A DNA stretch of 64,000 nucleotides from Streptococcus xiaochunlingii (GTDB lineage: Bacteria; Bacillota; Bacilli; Lactobacillales; Streptococcaceae). Position numbers and translations under genes: made by a program. The stretch lies in assembly GCF_006385805.1 (NCBI RefSeq), contig NZ_VFSG01000001.1, positions 1-64,000 on the forward strand, read 5' to 3'. The notes below the pieces were generated by a model. It was not told the origin of the DNA. It did no database searches and saw only the letters and a program-made list of their open reading frames with translations. This document shows positions 42,495 to 53,791 of the stretch, piece by piece (the stretch's first letter is position 1; every line of letters starts with the position of its first letter).

Positions 42495-43708
42495 CGGATA
42501 AGAAGAACCAAAAAACTCCTAAGGAAGTCACGAAGCTCTCTGAATGGCAGAGACGGAACCAGGAGTATCAAAAGAAAAAACAAATAGAAGAGCAAGAAGA
42601 AAAAGAAAAGAAGGCACAAGAAGAGAAGGAAAGACAGGAACTTCTGAATCAAAAAATTCCTTCTGAAGATCCAGAAGCAGGTGGGCAAGATGGCGAGTCT
42701 GCAGAAGTAGAGGAAGATGAGAACGTAGCTGGTGTAGCTGAGGAGGGATTGCAAGAAACACTTCCTGACGGAATAGACGAAGAGAATGAAGAAGAAAAAA
42801 TCATCTACCTAACAGAGCCTTCAGAAGATAGATTCGAAGAAGAGGAACTAGCGAAGAAGACCAAAAAGGAAGGTCAGATTGCGAGACGTCACATCTATCG
42901 AGCTATTCCTGTTTTGGTGATCAGTACCTTGATTGCAGTCTTTTCTGTCTATCTTTTAACACCCTTAGCTAAGCAAAAAATCATCGAATTCTCAGGGAAT
43001 AAAAATGCGGATCAGACTTTGTTGTTTGAAAAGAGTCAGATCCAAGATCGGGATTATACCTTGACAACTTTTTTGAATCGGGATCGCTATCTTGCCAATA
43101 TGAAGGCAGCGAGTCCGTGGGTCAAAGATATTTCGATGACTTATGCCTTCCCTACGACTTTTAAGGTTCAGGTTGAGGAACACCAGGTCTTTGGTTACTA
43201 TGTGACGGAGGAAGATCATTATCCTATTTTAGAAAATGGGGAAGTGGTAGAGACACCAGTTGTTGCTGATCAGCTTCCCAAGGCTTACCTGACTGTTCGT
43301 TTTTCTGATCGTGAATTGGTCCGACAATTTGTGAAACAACTGGGGAAAATACCATCTTCTGTGCGCGATGAAATTGAGTCAGTGGACTTGACACCGAGCA
43401 AGGTGACTAAGGATTTAGTGACGCTGACCATGAAGGATGGCACAAAGGTTTTAGTGCCTGTATCTCAGATCAAGCGTAAATTGCCTTATTACAATCAAAT
43501 TCGCAAGCTAATTGAAGATGACAGTGTCATTGACATGGAAGCAGGTATATACAGTTACAATGCAGAAACAATGGCTACTTTAGCTCAGGAAAAGAAAGAA
43601 AAAGAAGAAGGGGAAGGGAACAAAACAGAAGAAGCTGATGCTAACTCGACAGATTCTGATGAGAGTGCAGTCGTAACCGAGCAACACGAAGAAGTTCCCG
43701 CTGAGTAA
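42491..43708 (+). CDS. divIB: Cell division protein DivIB/FtsQ
   Basis: 405 residues. Divisome protein that works with DivIC and FtsL. The cytoplasmic N terminus (about 1-135) is long and strongly charged ([30 protein letters not shown]). One membrane segment (about 140-160, [21 protein letters not shown]) is followed by the POTRA and beta domains (about 165-365, [29 protein letters not shown]). The C-terminal 40 residues are acidic. Last gene before a terminator. Confidence 0.93.
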   Translation: MTDKKNQKTPKEVTKLSEWQRRNQEYQKKKQIEEQEEKEKKAQEEKERQELLNQKIPSEDPEAGGQDGESAEVEEDENVAGVAEEGLQETLPDGIDEENEEEKIIYLTEPSEDRFEEEELAKKTKKEGQIARRHIYRAIPVLVISTLIAVFSVYLLTPLAKQKIIEFSGNKNADQTLLFEKSQIQDRDYTLTTFLNRDRYLANMKAASPWVKDISMTYAFPTTFKVQVEEHQVFGYYVTEEDHYPILENGEVVETPVVADQLPKAYLTVRFSDRELVRQFVKQLGKIPSSVRDEIESVDLTPSKVTKDLVTLTMKDGTKVLVPVSQIKRKLPYYNQIRKLIEDDSVIDMEAGIYSYNAETMATLAQEKKEKEEGEGNKTEEADANSTDSDESAVVTEQHEEVPAE

Positions 43709-43743
43709 ACCCTCATAAATTATCTGAAATAAATAAAGAAAAT

Positions 43744-43764
43744 ATGCCCACTATGGGCATTTTT
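43744..43764 (+). terminator. divIB terminator
   Basis: ATGCCCA / TGGGCAT with a 3-base loop and TTTT at 43744-43764, directly before the ftsA promoter. Confidence 0.78.
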
Positions 43765-43765
43765 G

Positions 43766-43774
43766 TGTTATAAT
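43766..43774 (+). promoter_or_regulatory. ftsA-ftsZ promoter
   Basis: TGTTATAAT (extended -10) at 43766-43774; the start codon of ftsA is at 43850. Confidence 0.55.
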
Positions 43775-43849
43775 GAAATTTGGATAGTTCTAACTAAAAT
43801 GGAGCTATTAATTGACGTATAGGAAAACAAAAGAGAGAGGACTGGTGTA

Positions 43850-45202
43850 ATGGCTAGAAACGGCTTTTTTACAGGTTTAGATATCGGTACTAGTTCAATA
43901 AAAGTATTGGTGGCAGAACATGTCAATGGAGAAATGAATGTAATTGGAGTCAGCAATGCGAAAAGTGCTGGCGTCAAAGATGGAATTATTGTTGATATTG
44001 AGGCTGCTTCTAATGCGATTAAAAGTGCAGTAAGCCAAGCAGAAGAAAAAGCAGGAATTTCAATCAATCTTGTTAACGTTGGGTTGCCAGCGAACCTTCT
44101 TCAAATTGAAGCAACTCAAGGAATGATTCCTGTAACCAGTGATTCAAAAGAAATTACAGATGCAGATGTTGAAAATGTTGTCAGATCTGCATTAACAAAG
44201 AGTATGACTCCAGACCGTGAAGTCATTACCTTTATTCCAGAAGAATTTACAGTTGATGGTTTCCAAGGAATTCGCGATCCACGTGGAATGATGGGGATCC
44301 GTTTGGAAATGCGTGGACTCTTGTATACCGGTCCTAGAACTGTCCTCCATAATTTACGGAAAACAGTTGAACGTGCTGGATTGCAAGTTGAGAACATCAT
44401 TATTTCACCACTTGCAATGATTAAGTCTGTATTGAACGAAGGAGAACGAGAGTTTGGTGCGACCGTCATTGATTTAGGTGGAGGACAAACGACAGTAGCT
44501 TCTGTTCGTAATCAAGAACTTCAATTTACAAATATCTACCAAGAAGGTGGCGACTATGTTACAAAAGATATTTCTAAAGTATTGAAAACCTCTCAAAAAT
44601 TAGCAGAAGGCTTGAAGTTCAACTATGGAGAAGCTTATGTTCCATCTGTGGGAGATGAGGTCTTCCATGTTGAAGTAATCGGTGAAGTAGAACCTGTTCA
44701 AGTATCTGAAAAATATTTGGCAGAAATTATTTCAGCACGAATCAAACACATCTTCGACCAAATCAAACAAGATCTTGAAAGAAGACATTTGCTTGATTTG
44801 CCTGGAGGAATTGTCATCATTGGTGGTGGCGCTATTCTCCCTGGTATTGAAGAATTGGCGCAAGAAGTCTTTGGTGTAAATGTGAAATTGTATGTTCCAA
44901 ATCAAATTGGTATCCGCAATCCAGCTTTTGCCCACGTGATTAGTTTGTCTGAATATGCAGGGAATCTAACAGATGTAGATATTCTTGCTCAGGCTGCTGT
45001 ACATGGAGACCAACGTCTTCGTCAGCAACCAATTCAATTTGAGCGTCCCGTACAGCAACCAGTTGTTCCAGCATATGTACCGGAAGAAATTGAACCTGTA
45101 GTTAACGTCGAGCAACAACATCCAGTTGAAGAACAAAAACAAGAAGAAAAAACTACCTTTACAGACCGAATGAAGAATTTTATCGGTAATATGTTTGATT
45201 AA
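43850..45202 (+). CDS. ftsA: Cell division protein FtsA
   Basis: 450 residues. Actin-like ATPase that ties FtsZ filaments to the membrane. GLDIGTSSIKVLVAEH (phosphate 1), the SHS2/1C domain (about 85-165), VIDLGGGQTTVASV (phosphate 2) and GGIVIIGGGAILPGIEEL (adenosine) are all seen. After a Gln/Pro-rich linker (about 385-430) the C terminus FTDRMKNFIGNMFD is the amphipathic membrane-targeting helix. Co-transcribed with ftsZ 15 bases downstream. Confidence 0.97.
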   Translation: MARNGFFTGLDIGTSSIKVLVAEHVNGEMNVIGVSNAKSAGVKDGIIVDIEAASNAIKSAVSQAEEKAGISINLVNVGLPANLLQIEATQGMIPVTSDSKEITDADVENVVRSALTKSMTPDREVITFIPEEFTVDGFQGIRDPRGMMGIRLEMRGLLYTGPRTVLHNLRKTVERAGLQVENIIISPLAMIKSVLNEGEREFGATVIDLGGGQTTVASVRNQELQFTNIYQEGGDYVTKDISKVLKTSQKLAEGLKFNYGEAYVPSVGDEVFHVEVIGEVEPVQVSEKYLAEIISARIKHIFDQIKQDLERRHLLDLPGGIVIIGGGAILPGIEELAQEVFGVNVKLYVPNQIGIRNPAFAHVISLSEYAGNLTDVDILAQAAVHGDQRLRQQPIQFERPVQQPVVPAYVPEEIEPVVNVEQQHPVEEQKQEEKTTFTDRMKNFIGNMFD

Positions 45203-45211
45203 GGAGTGTAA

Positions 45212-46495
<1,284 letters not shown>

Positions 46496-46497
46496 GA

Positions 46498-47166
46498 ATG
46501 AATCTGATTGAAAATAAAGAGCGTATATTCTCGCAGGTTGCACAAGCAATGGAAACAGCAAACCGCACTGATCAGGTGAATGTAATTGCTGTTACTAAGT
46601 ATGTTGGTATCGACCAAGCTAAGGCTCTGGTTGATACAGGAGTCCGTCATATCGGTGAAAACCGTGTTGATAAATTTCTAGAAAAATACCAAGCTCTAAA
46701 AGATGAGGAACTGATCTGGCATTTGATCGGTAGTCTCCAACGTCGTAAAGTAAAAGAAGTTATCAATTTTGTAGATTACTTCCATGCTTTAGATTCTATG
46801 AAGCTTGCCCAAGAAATTCAAAAAAGGGCGAGTCACCCAATTAAATGTTTTATACAAGTCAATATTTCTGGAGAAGAAAGCAAGCATGGATTTGCTCCTG
46901 AAGAGCTAGATGCGGTTCTTCCTGAACTAGAAGGCTTGGATAACCTACGGATTGTTGGCTTAATGACGATGGCTCCTTTTGAGGCAAGTCAGGACGAGTT
47001 GCAAGCCATATTTGCAGCAACTCACCAACTTCAAAAAGAATTACAAAAGAAACAGTTGAAAAATATGTCCTTTACAGAGTTAAGCATGGGAATGAGTCGT
47101 GATTATGATCTGGCGATTGCTAACGGTGCGACTTTTGTGCGAATTGGGACCTCGTTTTTCAAATAG
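46498..47166 (+). CDS. YggS/YlmE family PLP-binding protein
   Basis: 222 residues, single-domain type III PLP barrel of the YggS/PROSC family that buffers pyridoxal phosphate and affects amino-acid metabolism. The PLP lysine is in NVIAVTKYVG (about 28-37). HIGENRVDKFLEKY, WHLIGSLQRRK and ELSMGMSRDYDLAIANGATFVRIGTSFF are family blocks. The start is 3 bases after the ftsZ stop. It belongs to the ftsZ-ylm cluster and is the streptococcal YlmE. Confidence 0.93.
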   Translation: MNLIENKERIFSQVAQAMETANRTDQVNVIAVTKYVGIDQAKALVDTGVRHIGENRVDKFLEKYQALKDEELIWHLIGSLQRRKVKEVINFVDYFHALDSMKLAQEIQKRASHPIKCFIQVNISGEESKHGFAPEELDAVLPELEGLDNLRIVGLMTMAPFEASQDELQAIFAATHQLQKELQKKQLKNMSFTELSMGMSRDYDLAIANGATFVRIGTSFFK

Positions 47167-47175
47167 GAAAGAATT

Positions 47176-47805
47176 ATGTCATTTAAAGATAGATTTGATC
47201 GATTGATTGATTATTTTACTGAAGATGGAGATGAGTACGATGTGCAAGAAGCGCCTGCTCAAGCAGTCGGTGCTAGCCAACCTGTACCATCATCTAAACC
47301 AGTACAACCATCATCAAAACCACGTCAAAAAGCTATGGTAGCTGCCAAGGAGCAGAAATCTACTCCTGTTGCAGTAAGTCGTCCACAAGTAGCTTCTACA
47401 GCAGTGGTTGAATCAGCTTCATCTCAAAAATCATCTTCTGAAAATATTACTCGACTTCATCAACGGCAACAAGAGTTGGCAAAAAATCGTTCTGCTGCAG
47501 ATGAGAAGATTACGATTGATGTACGCTACCCTCGTAAATATGAAGAAGCAACTGAAATTGTTGACTTGTTGTTGGCAAACGAAAGTATTCTTATCGATTT
47601 CCAATACATGACAGAAGTTCAAGCAAGAAGATGTTTGGATTATTTGGATGGTGCTCGCTATGTATTAGCCGGGAATCTACGTCGTGTTGCAAGTACTATG
47701 TACTTATTAACACCAATCAATGTCGTTGTGAACATTGAAGATATTCGCCTTCCAAATGATGTCGAAGTTGCTGAGTACGACTTTGATATGAAACGAAATC
47801 GTTAA
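47176..47805 (+). CDS. sepF: Cell division protein SepF
   Basis: 209 residues. Binds the FtsZ C-terminal peptide and bundles filaments. An N-terminal amphipathic helix [14 protein letters not shown] serves as membrane anchor, a Ser/Gln/Pro-rich linker spans about 30-105, and the SepF (DUF552) domain covers about 110-205 ([48 protein letters not shown]). Nine bases after yggS, GAAAGAA ribosome binding site. Confidence 0.95.
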   Translation: MSFKDRFDRLIDYFTEDGDEYDVQEAPAQAVGASQPVPSSKPVQPSSKPRQKAMVAAKEQKSTPVAVSRPQVASTAVVESASSQKSSSENITRLHQRQQELAKNRSAADEKITIDVRYPRKYEEATEIVDLLLANESILIDFQYMTEVQARRCLDYLDGARYVLAGNLRRVASTMYLLTPINVVVNIEDIRLPNDVEVAEYDFDMKRNR

Positions 47806-47806
47806 T

Positions 47807-48067
47807 ATGTTTGTCCTACAATTAGTTAGAAATTTCTTTCAGGTTTTTGAGCTAGTACTAATCATCTATGCTTTGCTTAGTTGGTTTCCAAATGCATCAG
47901 AATCGGCTTTAGCTAAAATGGTTCAACGGATCGTCGAACCATTTTTGAGCCTATTTAGAAAGATTCCTTTGCAATTTGGTGGGTTAGACTTTACAGTCAT
48001 GTTTGCCTTACTTGCTCTATCCGTAGTGGAACGATTTGTCCTTCAATTTTTGGTGCAGTTCATATGA
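47807..48067 (+). CDS. YggT family membrane protein (YlmG)
   Basis: 86 residues with two membrane segments (about 12-27 VFELVLIIYALLSWFP and 64-84 TVMFALLALSVVERFVLQFLV) and the short IVEPFLSLFRKIP loop typical of YggT. The family is linked to division, osmotic shock and nucleoid or chloroplast distribution; the mechanism is unknown. One base separates it from sepF and it overlaps ylmH by 4. Confidence 0.92.
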   Translation: MFVLQLVRNFFQVFELVLIIYALLSWFPNASESALAKMVQRIVEPFLSLFRKIPLQFGGLDFTVMFALLALSVVERFVLQFLVQFI

Positions 48068-48852
48068 CCAAGGGATTTTATCAACACTATAGTCCAGAAG
48101 CCCACGTCTTTATCGATCGAGTTCTAGAATTAGTAGCTCGGGTGGAGCAACAGTATAGTTTTGAACTGACATCCTTTTTAAATCCACATCAGGTTGATAT
48201 TTTACGACAAATTGGTGCCCACCACGGTTTGCAGGTCTTTTCAAGTGCAAAAATCTATCCTACAGAATATGCACGAGTGATTCTAGCTCCTAGCTACTAT
48301 CAGTTAGAGGCATCTGATTTTGAAATTAGCCTGTTAGAAGTTCTCTATCCGGATAAGTTTTATCGGTTAAGTCACTCTCAAGTTTTGGGTTCGCTTCTCC
48401 ATCAATTAGGCATAGAAAGAAAGTCTTTTGGAGATATTCTAGTTGGACAAGGGAAGATTCATATCTATGTGGATCAACGTTTCTCCTCCTATTTCAAAGA
48501 GAATCTTAAGAAGATCGCAAAAGTATCTGTCAAGATTCGTGAGGTTGACTGTAGAGAACGGATCAGCGTAGACGAACCATCCAAACTTAAAGACCTATTG
48601 GTTACTAGTGTTCGACTTGATAAACTAGTAGCTTCTACCTTTAAGCTTGCTCGGTCTGTAGCTGTTCAATTAGTTCAGTCTGGCCAGGTAAAGGTAAACT
48701 ATGCCACAATTGACAATCCTAGTCGGATGATCCAAGTAGCAGATTTAATTAGTGTTCGAAAGTATGGCCGATTTAAAATACTATCAGAAAATGGCCTATC
48801 AAAAAGTGGAAAATACAAATTAACGGTTGAAGTATTTTCCAGTAGAAAATAA
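48064..48852 (+). CDS. ylmH: S4-domain RNA-binding protein YlmH
   Basis: 262 residues. The N-terminal half (about 1-170) is the YlmH domain (FYQHYSPEAHVFIDRVLE, VILAPSYY, SLLHQLGIERKSFGDILVG). The C-terminal S4 domain (about 180-255) has TSVRLDKLVASTFKLARSVAVQLVQSGQVKVNY. Recent work on Bacillus YlmH places it in ribosome-associated quality control by adding alanine tails to stalled peptides; family-based. In the division cluster between yggT and divIVA. Confidence 0.93.
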   Translation: MTKGFYQHYSPEAHVFIDRVLELVARVEQQYSFELTSFLNPHQVDILRQIGAHHGLQVFSSAKIYPTEYARVILAPSYYQLEASDFEISLLEVLYPDKFYRLSHSQVLGSLLHQLGIERKSFGDILVGQGKIHIYVDQRFSSYFKENLKKIAKVSVKIREVDCRERISVDEPSKLKDLLVTSVRLDKLVASTFKLARSVAVQLVQSGQVKVNYATIDNPSRMIQVADLISVRKYGRFKILSENGLSKSGKYKLTVEVFSSRK

Positions 48853-48861
48853 GGAGGAACT

Positions 48862-49701
48862 ATGGCACTTACAGCTTTAGAAATCAAAGATAAACGCTTT
48901 TATGTAAAATTTAGAGGCTACGATGCTAAAGAAGTTGAAGAGTTTCAAGACATGGTCTACCGAGACTATGAAAAATTAGTTCGTGAAAATCATGAATTGG
49001 AAACAAAAATTAGTGCGTTGGAAGAACGCTTGAACTACTTTGACGAAATGAAAGACTCCTTGAGTCAATCAGTATTGATCGCCCAAGATACAGCAGAACG
49101 TGTGAAACATGCGGCAAATGAACGCTCAGAAACAATTGTTCGTCAAGCGGAGCAAGATGCTCACCATTTAGTTGAAGAAGCAAAAGCAAAAGCAAATGAA
49201 ATTCTCCGTCATGCTACAGACAATGCCAAAAAAGTTGCTGTAGAAACGGAAGAATTGAAGAATAAGACACGCGTCTTCCATCAACGTTTGAAATCAACTA
49301 TCGAAAGTCAATTGAGCATTATTGATACACCAGAATGGGATGAAATTCTTCGCCCAACTGCTATGTATATTCAAACAAGTGATGAAGCATTTCGTGAAAT
49401 TGTTGAGAAAGCTTTGGGTGAATCTGTTCATCATCATTCAGAAGATGCTAACATTGATTTGACACGTCAATTTACTTCAGCTGAAATTGAAGAATTGCAA
49501 AAACGTATTGAGGCAGCTAACTTAGAGTTAGGCGCAACTCAAGCTTTTCAAGGATTGAATGAAAAAGTGAAAGAAGCATTGGAAGAAGCAGAAAAAAATC
49601 ATGAAGATCAAGATTCTATTGATGTTATCTTAGAAACTCCTGAAGCTGATGATATCGATGCTCCAGAAGAAGGAGAACGTGAATCTGTTTCAATCTTATA
49701 A
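48862..49701 (+). CDS. divIVA: Division-site protein DivIVA
   Basis: 279 residues. A membrane-curvature-binding N terminus MALTALEIKDKRFYVKFRGYDAKEVEEF (1-28) is followed by coiled coil (about 32-140), a middle helix and an acidic C-terminal tail (DVILETPEADDIDAPEEG). It organises septal and peripheral wall growth in streptococci and is phosphorylated by StkP in pneumococcus. AAGGAGG ribosome binding site. Last gene before the ileS T-box leader. Confidence 0.95.
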   Translation: MALTALEIKDKRFYVKFRGYDAKEVEEFQDMVYRDYEKLVRENHELETKISALEERLNYFDEMKDSLSQSVLIAQDTAERVKHAANERSETIVRQAEQDAHHLVEEAKAKANEILRHATDNAKKVAVETEELKNKTRVFHQRLKSTIESQLSIIDTPEWDEILRPTAMYIQTSDEAFREIVEKALGESVHHHSEDANIDLTRQFTSAEIEELQKRIEAANLELGATQAFQGLNEKVKEALEEAEKNHEDQDSIDVILETPEADDIDAPEEGERESVSIL

Positions 49702-49932
49702 TCTGTAAAAACAGTGACCTTATCAAATAGTTTTAGCGAGCAGGTGATGGTGGAAGACTTGCACTTCCTTTGTTAAGGTTGATCCTTTTACGAATCTTAG
49801 TGGTGAAATGAGTAACCACTAACGCTGGTCAGCGTTAGCGACAAAAGAGGAGAAAGAGAGTACTCTCTTTCTTGAATGAAGGTGGTACCACGACTTGTCG
49901 TCCTTTTTGGCGAGGTCGTGGTCTTTTATTTT
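49702..49932 (+). promoter_or_regulatory. T-box riboswitch upstream of ileS (candidate tRNA-Ile sensor)
   Basis: T-box AAGGTGGTACCACG at 49879-49892. The terminator pairs CCACGAC (49888-49894) with GTCGTGG (49915-49921) before a T-rich run, so the terminator stem takes part of the T-box. Candidate Ile specifiers are ATC at 49782-49784 or 49794-49796. A separate hairpin CTAACGCTG/CAGCGTTAG lies at 49818-49839. Confidence 0.9.
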
Positions 49933-49960
49933 GTAGAATTATTTTTTTAGAGGAGACACC

Positions 49961-52753
49961 ATGAAACTCAAAGAAACACTGAATTTAGGGAAGACAGAGT
50001 TCCCGATGCGGGCTGGTCTGCCTACAAAAGAACCAGTTTGGCAAAAAGAATGGGAAGAAGCAAAGCTTTACCAACGTCGTCAAGAATTGAACCAAGGAAA
50101 ACCACATTTCACCTTGCATGATGGCCCTCCGTATGCCAACGGAAATATCCACGTAGGACATGCCATGAACAAGATTTCAAAAGATATCATTGTTCGTTCT
50201 AAGTCTATGTCAGGTTTTTATGCACCGTACATCCCAGGTTGGGATACACACGGTTTGCCAATCGAGCAAGTCTTGGCTAAACAAGGTGTCAAACGCAAAG
50301 AAATGGACTTGGTTGAGTACTTGAAACTTTGCCGCGACTACGCCCTTTCTCAAGTAGATAAACAACGCGAAGACTTTAAACGCTTGGGTGTTTCAGGTGA
50401 CTGGGAAAATCCTTATGTGACCTTGACGCCTGATTATGAAGCGGCGCAAATCCGTGTCTTCGGTGAAATGGCTAACAAGGGCTATATCTACCGTGGAGCT
50501 AAGCCAGTTTACTGGTCATGGTCTTCTGAGTCAGCGCTTGCTGAAGCGGAAATTGAATACCATGACTTGGTATCAACATCACTTTATTATGCCAACAAGG
50601 TTAAAGATGGCAAAGGTGTCCTAGACACTGATACTTATATCGTTGTTTGGACAACAACTCCATTTACTATCACTGCTTCTCGTGGTTTGACTGTTGGTGC
50701 GGATATTGATTACGTTTTGGTTCAACCTGCTGGTGAAGCTCGTAAGTTTGTGGTTGCTGCTGAATTGTTGAACAGCTTATCTGAAAAATTTGGTTGGGCG
50801 GATGTTCAAGTTTTGGCGACTTACCGTGGTCAAGAATTGAACCATATCGTGACAGAGCACCCATGGGACACAGCAGTAGATGAACTTGTTATCCTTGGTG
50901 ACCACGTTACAACAGACTCCGGTACAGGTATCGTCCATACAGCCCCTGGTTTTGGTGAAGATGACTACAATGTCGGTGTTGCTAATGGTCTCGAAGTTGC
51001 TGTAACTGTCAACGAACGCGGGATCATGATGGCCAACGCGGGTGAGGAATTCGAAGGTCAATTCTACGACAAGGTTGTACCAACGGTTATTGAAAAACTT
51101 GGAAATCTTCTTCTTGCTCAAGAAGAAATCTCTCACTCCTACCCATTTGACTGGCGTACGAAAAAACCAATCATCTGGCGTGCTGTGCCACAATGGTTTG
51201 CCTCAGTATCGAAATTCCGTCAAGATATCCTAGATGAAATTGAAAAAGTGAAGTTCCACTCAGAATGGGGGAAAGTCCGTCTTTACAACATGATCCGTGA
51301 CCGTGGTGACTGGGTTATCTCTCGTCAACGTGCTTGGGGTGTGCCACTCCCAATCTTCTACGCTGAAGATGGGACACCTATCATGACGGCTGAAACCATC
51401 GAACATGTAGCTCAACTCTTTGAAGAGAACGGTTCCATCATCTGGTGGGAACGGGATGCTAAAGATCTCTTGCCAGAAGGATTTACCCATCCGGGTTCAC
51501 CAAATGGAGAGTTCAAGAAAGAAACAGACATCATGGACGTCTGGTTCGACTCAGGTTCATCATGGAATGGGGTTGTAGTGAACCGTCCGGAACTCAAATA
51601 CCCAGCTGATCTCTACCTTGAAGGTTCAGACCAATACCGTGGTTGGTTCAACTCATCTCTTATCACATCTGTGGCGAATCATGGTGTCGCACCATACAAA
51701 CAAATCTTGTCACAAGGTTTTGCCCTTGACGGTAAAGGTGAGAAGATGTCTAAATCACTTGGAAATACCATTGCTCCAAGCGATGTTGAAAAACATTTTG
51801 GTGCTGAAATCTTGCGTCTTTGGGTAACCAGTGTTGACTCAAGCAACGATGTGCGTATCTCTATGGATATCTTAAGCCAAGTTTCTGAGACTTACCGTAA
51901 GATCCGTAACACTCTTCGTTTCTTGATCGCCAATACTTCTGACTTTAACCCAGCTGAGGATGCAGTAGCTTACGAAGAACTTCGTTCCGTTGACAAGTAC
52001 ATGACCATTCGTTTTAACCAGCTTGTCAAGATCATTCGTGATGCTTATGCTGACTTTGAATTCTTGACAATCTATAAAGCACTTGTTAACTTTATCAACG
52101 TTGATTTGTCTGCCTTCTACCTTGACTTCGCCAAAGATGTTGTCTACATTGAAGGGGCTAAGTCACTTGAACGCCGTCAAATGCAAACGGTCTTCTATGA
52201 TATCCTTGTAAAAATCACTAAACTCTTGACACCGATCCTTCCTCACACAGCAGAGGAAATCTGGTCATATCTAGAGTTTGAAGCGGAAGACTTCGTTCAA
52301 TTGTCAGAATTACCAGAAGCTCAAACATTTGCCAACCAAGAGGAAATCTTGGATACCTGGTCAGCCTTCATGGACTTCCGTGGCCAAGCTCAAAAAGCCT
52401 TGGAAGAAGCGCGTAACGAAAAAGTCATCGGTAAATCTCTTGAAGCTCGCTTGACCGTTTATCCAAACGAAGTTGTGAAAACTCTTCTTGGAGCTGTTGA
52501 TAGCAATGTAGCACAACTCTTGATTGTCTCTGAATTAACCATCGCAGAAGGACCAGCCCCAGAAGGTGCAGTGGCCTTTGAAGATGTAGCCTTTACAGTT
52601 GACCGTGCTGCTGGTGAGGTTTGTGACCGTTGCCGTCGTATCGACCCAACAACTGCAGAACGTAGTTACCATGCAACTATCTGTGACCACTGTGCAAGCA
52701 TCGTTGAAGAAAATTTTGCAGACGCAGTTGCAGAAGGTTTTGAAGCCAAATAA
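49961..52753 (+). CDS. ileS: Isoleucine--tRNA ligase
   Basis: 930 residues, bacterial type 1 length. HIGH motif as HVGHAMN (about 67-73), KMSKSLGN (about 596-603), the editing domain with [13 protein letters not shown] and [18 protein letters not shown], and the C-terminal zinc finger CDRCRR / CDHC (about 886-910). Charges tRNA-Ile; a type 1 enzyme of this kind is normally sensitive to mupirocin. GAGGAGA ribosome binding site. Expression is controlled by the T-box leader. Confidence 0.97.
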   Translation: MKLKETLNLGKTEFPMRAGLPTKEPVWQKEWEEAKLYQRRQELNQGKPHFTLHDGPPYANGNIHVGHAMNKISKDIIVRSKSMSGFYAPYIPGWDTHGLPIEQVLAKQGVKRKEMDLVEYLKLCRDYALSQVDKQREDFKRLGVSGDWENPYVTLTPDYEAAQIRVFGEMANKGYIYRGAKPVYWSWSSESALAEAEIEYHDLVSTSLYYANKVKDGKGVLDTDTYIVVWTTTPFTITASRGLTVGADIDYVLVQPAGEARKFVVAAELLNSLSEKFGWADVQVLATYRGQELNHIVTEHPWDTAVDELVILGDHVTTDSGTGIVHTAPGFGEDDYNVGVANGLEVAVTVNERGIMMANAGEEFEGQFYDKVVPTVIEKLGNLLLAQEEISHSYPFDWRTKKPIIWRAVPQWFASVSKFRQDILDEIEKVKFHSEWGKVRLYNMIRDRGDWVISRQRAWGVPLPIFYAEDGTPIMTAETIEHVAQLFEENGSIIWWERDAKDLLPEGFTHPGSPNGEFKKETDIMDVWFDSGSSWNGVVVNRPELKYPADLYLEGSDQYRGWFNSSLITSVANHGVAPYKQILSQGFALDGKGEKMSKSLGNTIAPSDVEKHFGAEILRLWVTSVDSSNDVRISMDILSQVSETYRKIRNTLRFLIANTSDFNPAEDAVAYEELRSVDKYMTIRFNQLVKIIRDAYADFEFLTIYKALVNFINVDLSAFYLDFAKDVVYIEGAKSLERRQMQTVFYDILVKITKLLTPILPHTAEEIWSYLEFEAEDFVQLSELPEAQTFANQEEILDTWSAFMDFRGQAQKALEEARNEKVIGKSLEARLTVYPNEVVKTLLGAVDSNVAQLLIVSELTIAEGPAPEGAVAFEDVAFTVDRAAGEVCDRCRRIDPTTAERSYHATICDHCASIVEENFADAVAEGFEAK

Positions 52754-52761
52754 AAGAAATC

Positions 52762-52792
52762 AAAAGAAGTTCCATAACGGAACTTCTTTTTT
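52762..52792 (+). terminator. ileS terminator
   Basis: AAAAGAAGTTCC / GGAACTTCTTTT with loop ATAAC at 52762-52790 and T residues. Confidence 0.9.
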
Positions 52793-52831
52793 GGTGGCTA
52801 GAATAGTGTATCGTATCCATCGTCAGGGCAA

Positions 52832-52858
52832 TAAAAAAGTAAGGCGGAATAGCCTTAC
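52832..52858 (-). terminator. Terminator of the DUF1827 gene
   Basis: GTAAGGC / GCCTTAC with a six-base loop (52839-52858); on the minus strand it runs into T6. It overlaps the stop codon. Confidence 0.78.
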
Positions 52859-53157
52859 TAAATAATTGGGAAAGAAATTTCGATCAGTTTATCGGAGTAG
52901 AGCGTTTTAATAGTGGATTGGTCGATGATTTTGAGATCAATCTTGCGTTTTAAAAAGAACTCACGAATTTTTTCAACTTCTGTTTCACGAATGGCACGGT
53001 GTTTGTTACTAATCAGCAATTCGTAATGAGTAGGAGCTTTGGTAAAGATAACATCGGTGTTACCAGCTGAATAGACCTCAACAAGGGTAGCATCGGTACT
53101 TTCTAATTGACTTTTGACCAAATTAGCATGACTATTTGTTGTATTCATAAGCTTCAT
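52858..53157 (-). CDS. DUF1827 family protein
   Basis: 99 residues: KLMNTTNSHANLVKSQLESTDATLVEVYSAGNTDVIF, then TKAPTHYELLISNKHRAIRETEVEKIREFFLKRKIDLKII. This fits the lactic-acid-bacterial DUF1827 family, unknown function, predicted mixed alpha/beta. TAGGAGG ribosome binding site before ATG. It is a single gene between terminators or downstream of the NUDIX gene with a 67-base gap containing AT-rich promoter-like sequence. Confidence 0.78.
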   Translation of the reverse strand: MKLMNTTNSHANLVKSQLESTDATLVEVYSAGNTDVIFTKAPTHYELLISNKHRAIRETEVEKIREFFLKRKIDLKIIDQSTIKTLYSDKLIEISFPII

Positions 53158-53224
53158 GTGAGATCCTCCTAAGCTCTTTCTCCATTTATTATAGCACTTT
53201 TTTTTATTTTGTGAAAGAAGTCGC

Positions 53225-53674
53225 TTACAATTTTTGGGCAGATTTCCACATTTTGATTCCCCATTTATGGCTTCCTCTTTTCAACTTTTCAATGGCTTCG
53301 TCAATGGGGAACCAGGCAATGTTATTGAAATCCTCTAGTGGCTTTTGAGCTTCTACAAAGTCAGTTACTTCATAGATATAAGCAGGATTGTAGTAGTGGG
53401 TGTCGCGGTGACTGGAGTAGAAGTACTCATCTGCTTGTCCATAATACTCGCCGATGGTCGCAGTGAATCCCAGCTCTTCGATCAGTTCGCGCTCGAGTGC
53501 CAAGAAATGATCTTCTCCTGCCTCGATCTCACCACCTGGTAGGAACCAAGCCCCATTTGGAGCTTGGACCAGGATGATTTTATCCTTTGCTGAATTTGGA
53601 ATCACCGCATAGACTCCATAACGATTGACATAGTCAACATTTTCTTCTTTTGTTCCAAAAGTTGCAACAGTCAT
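53225..53674 (-). CDS. NUDIX hydrolase
   Basis: 149 residues. The Nudix box is clear: GGEIEAGEDHFLALERELIEELGF (about 47-70), giving the GX5EX7REUXEEXGU pattern that binds magnesium and nucleoside-diphosphate substrates. Flanking strands ILVQAPNGAWFLPGG and YEVTDFVEAQKPLEDFNNIAWFPIDEAIEKL belong to the fold. The substrate cannot be read; possibilities include oxidised nucleotides. A weak ribosome binding site precedes the ATG. Confidence 0.88.
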   Translation of the reverse strand: MTVATFGTKEENVDYVNRYGVYAVIPNSAKDKIILVQAPNGAWFLPGGEIEAGEDHFLALERELIEELGFTATIGEYYGQADEYFYSSHRDTHYYNPAYIYEVTDFVEAQKPLEDFNNIAWFPIDEAIEKLKRGSHKWGIKMWKSAQKL

Positions 53675-53746
53675 AATGATACTCGCTTCTTATTTTTTTA
53701 TCATTATAACATAGATGGACATAAAAAGCAGTAGGAGATGAAAATA

Positions 53747-53780
53747 AGAGAGATTCCTGGTAGCTACTAGGAATCTCTCT
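53747..53780 (-). terminator. clpE terminator
   Basis: AGAGAGATTCCT / AGGAATCTCTCT with a 10-base loop; T-rich after the stem on the minus strand. Confidence 0.82.
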
Positions 53781-53791
53781 GTGGATTGCGA

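Noticed and set aside
42467-42754. Minus-strand Phe/Leu-rich frame opposite the divIB N terminus
   Set aside because: Complement of the Lys/Glu-rich region of DivIB. Apparent hydrophobic segments are an artefact.
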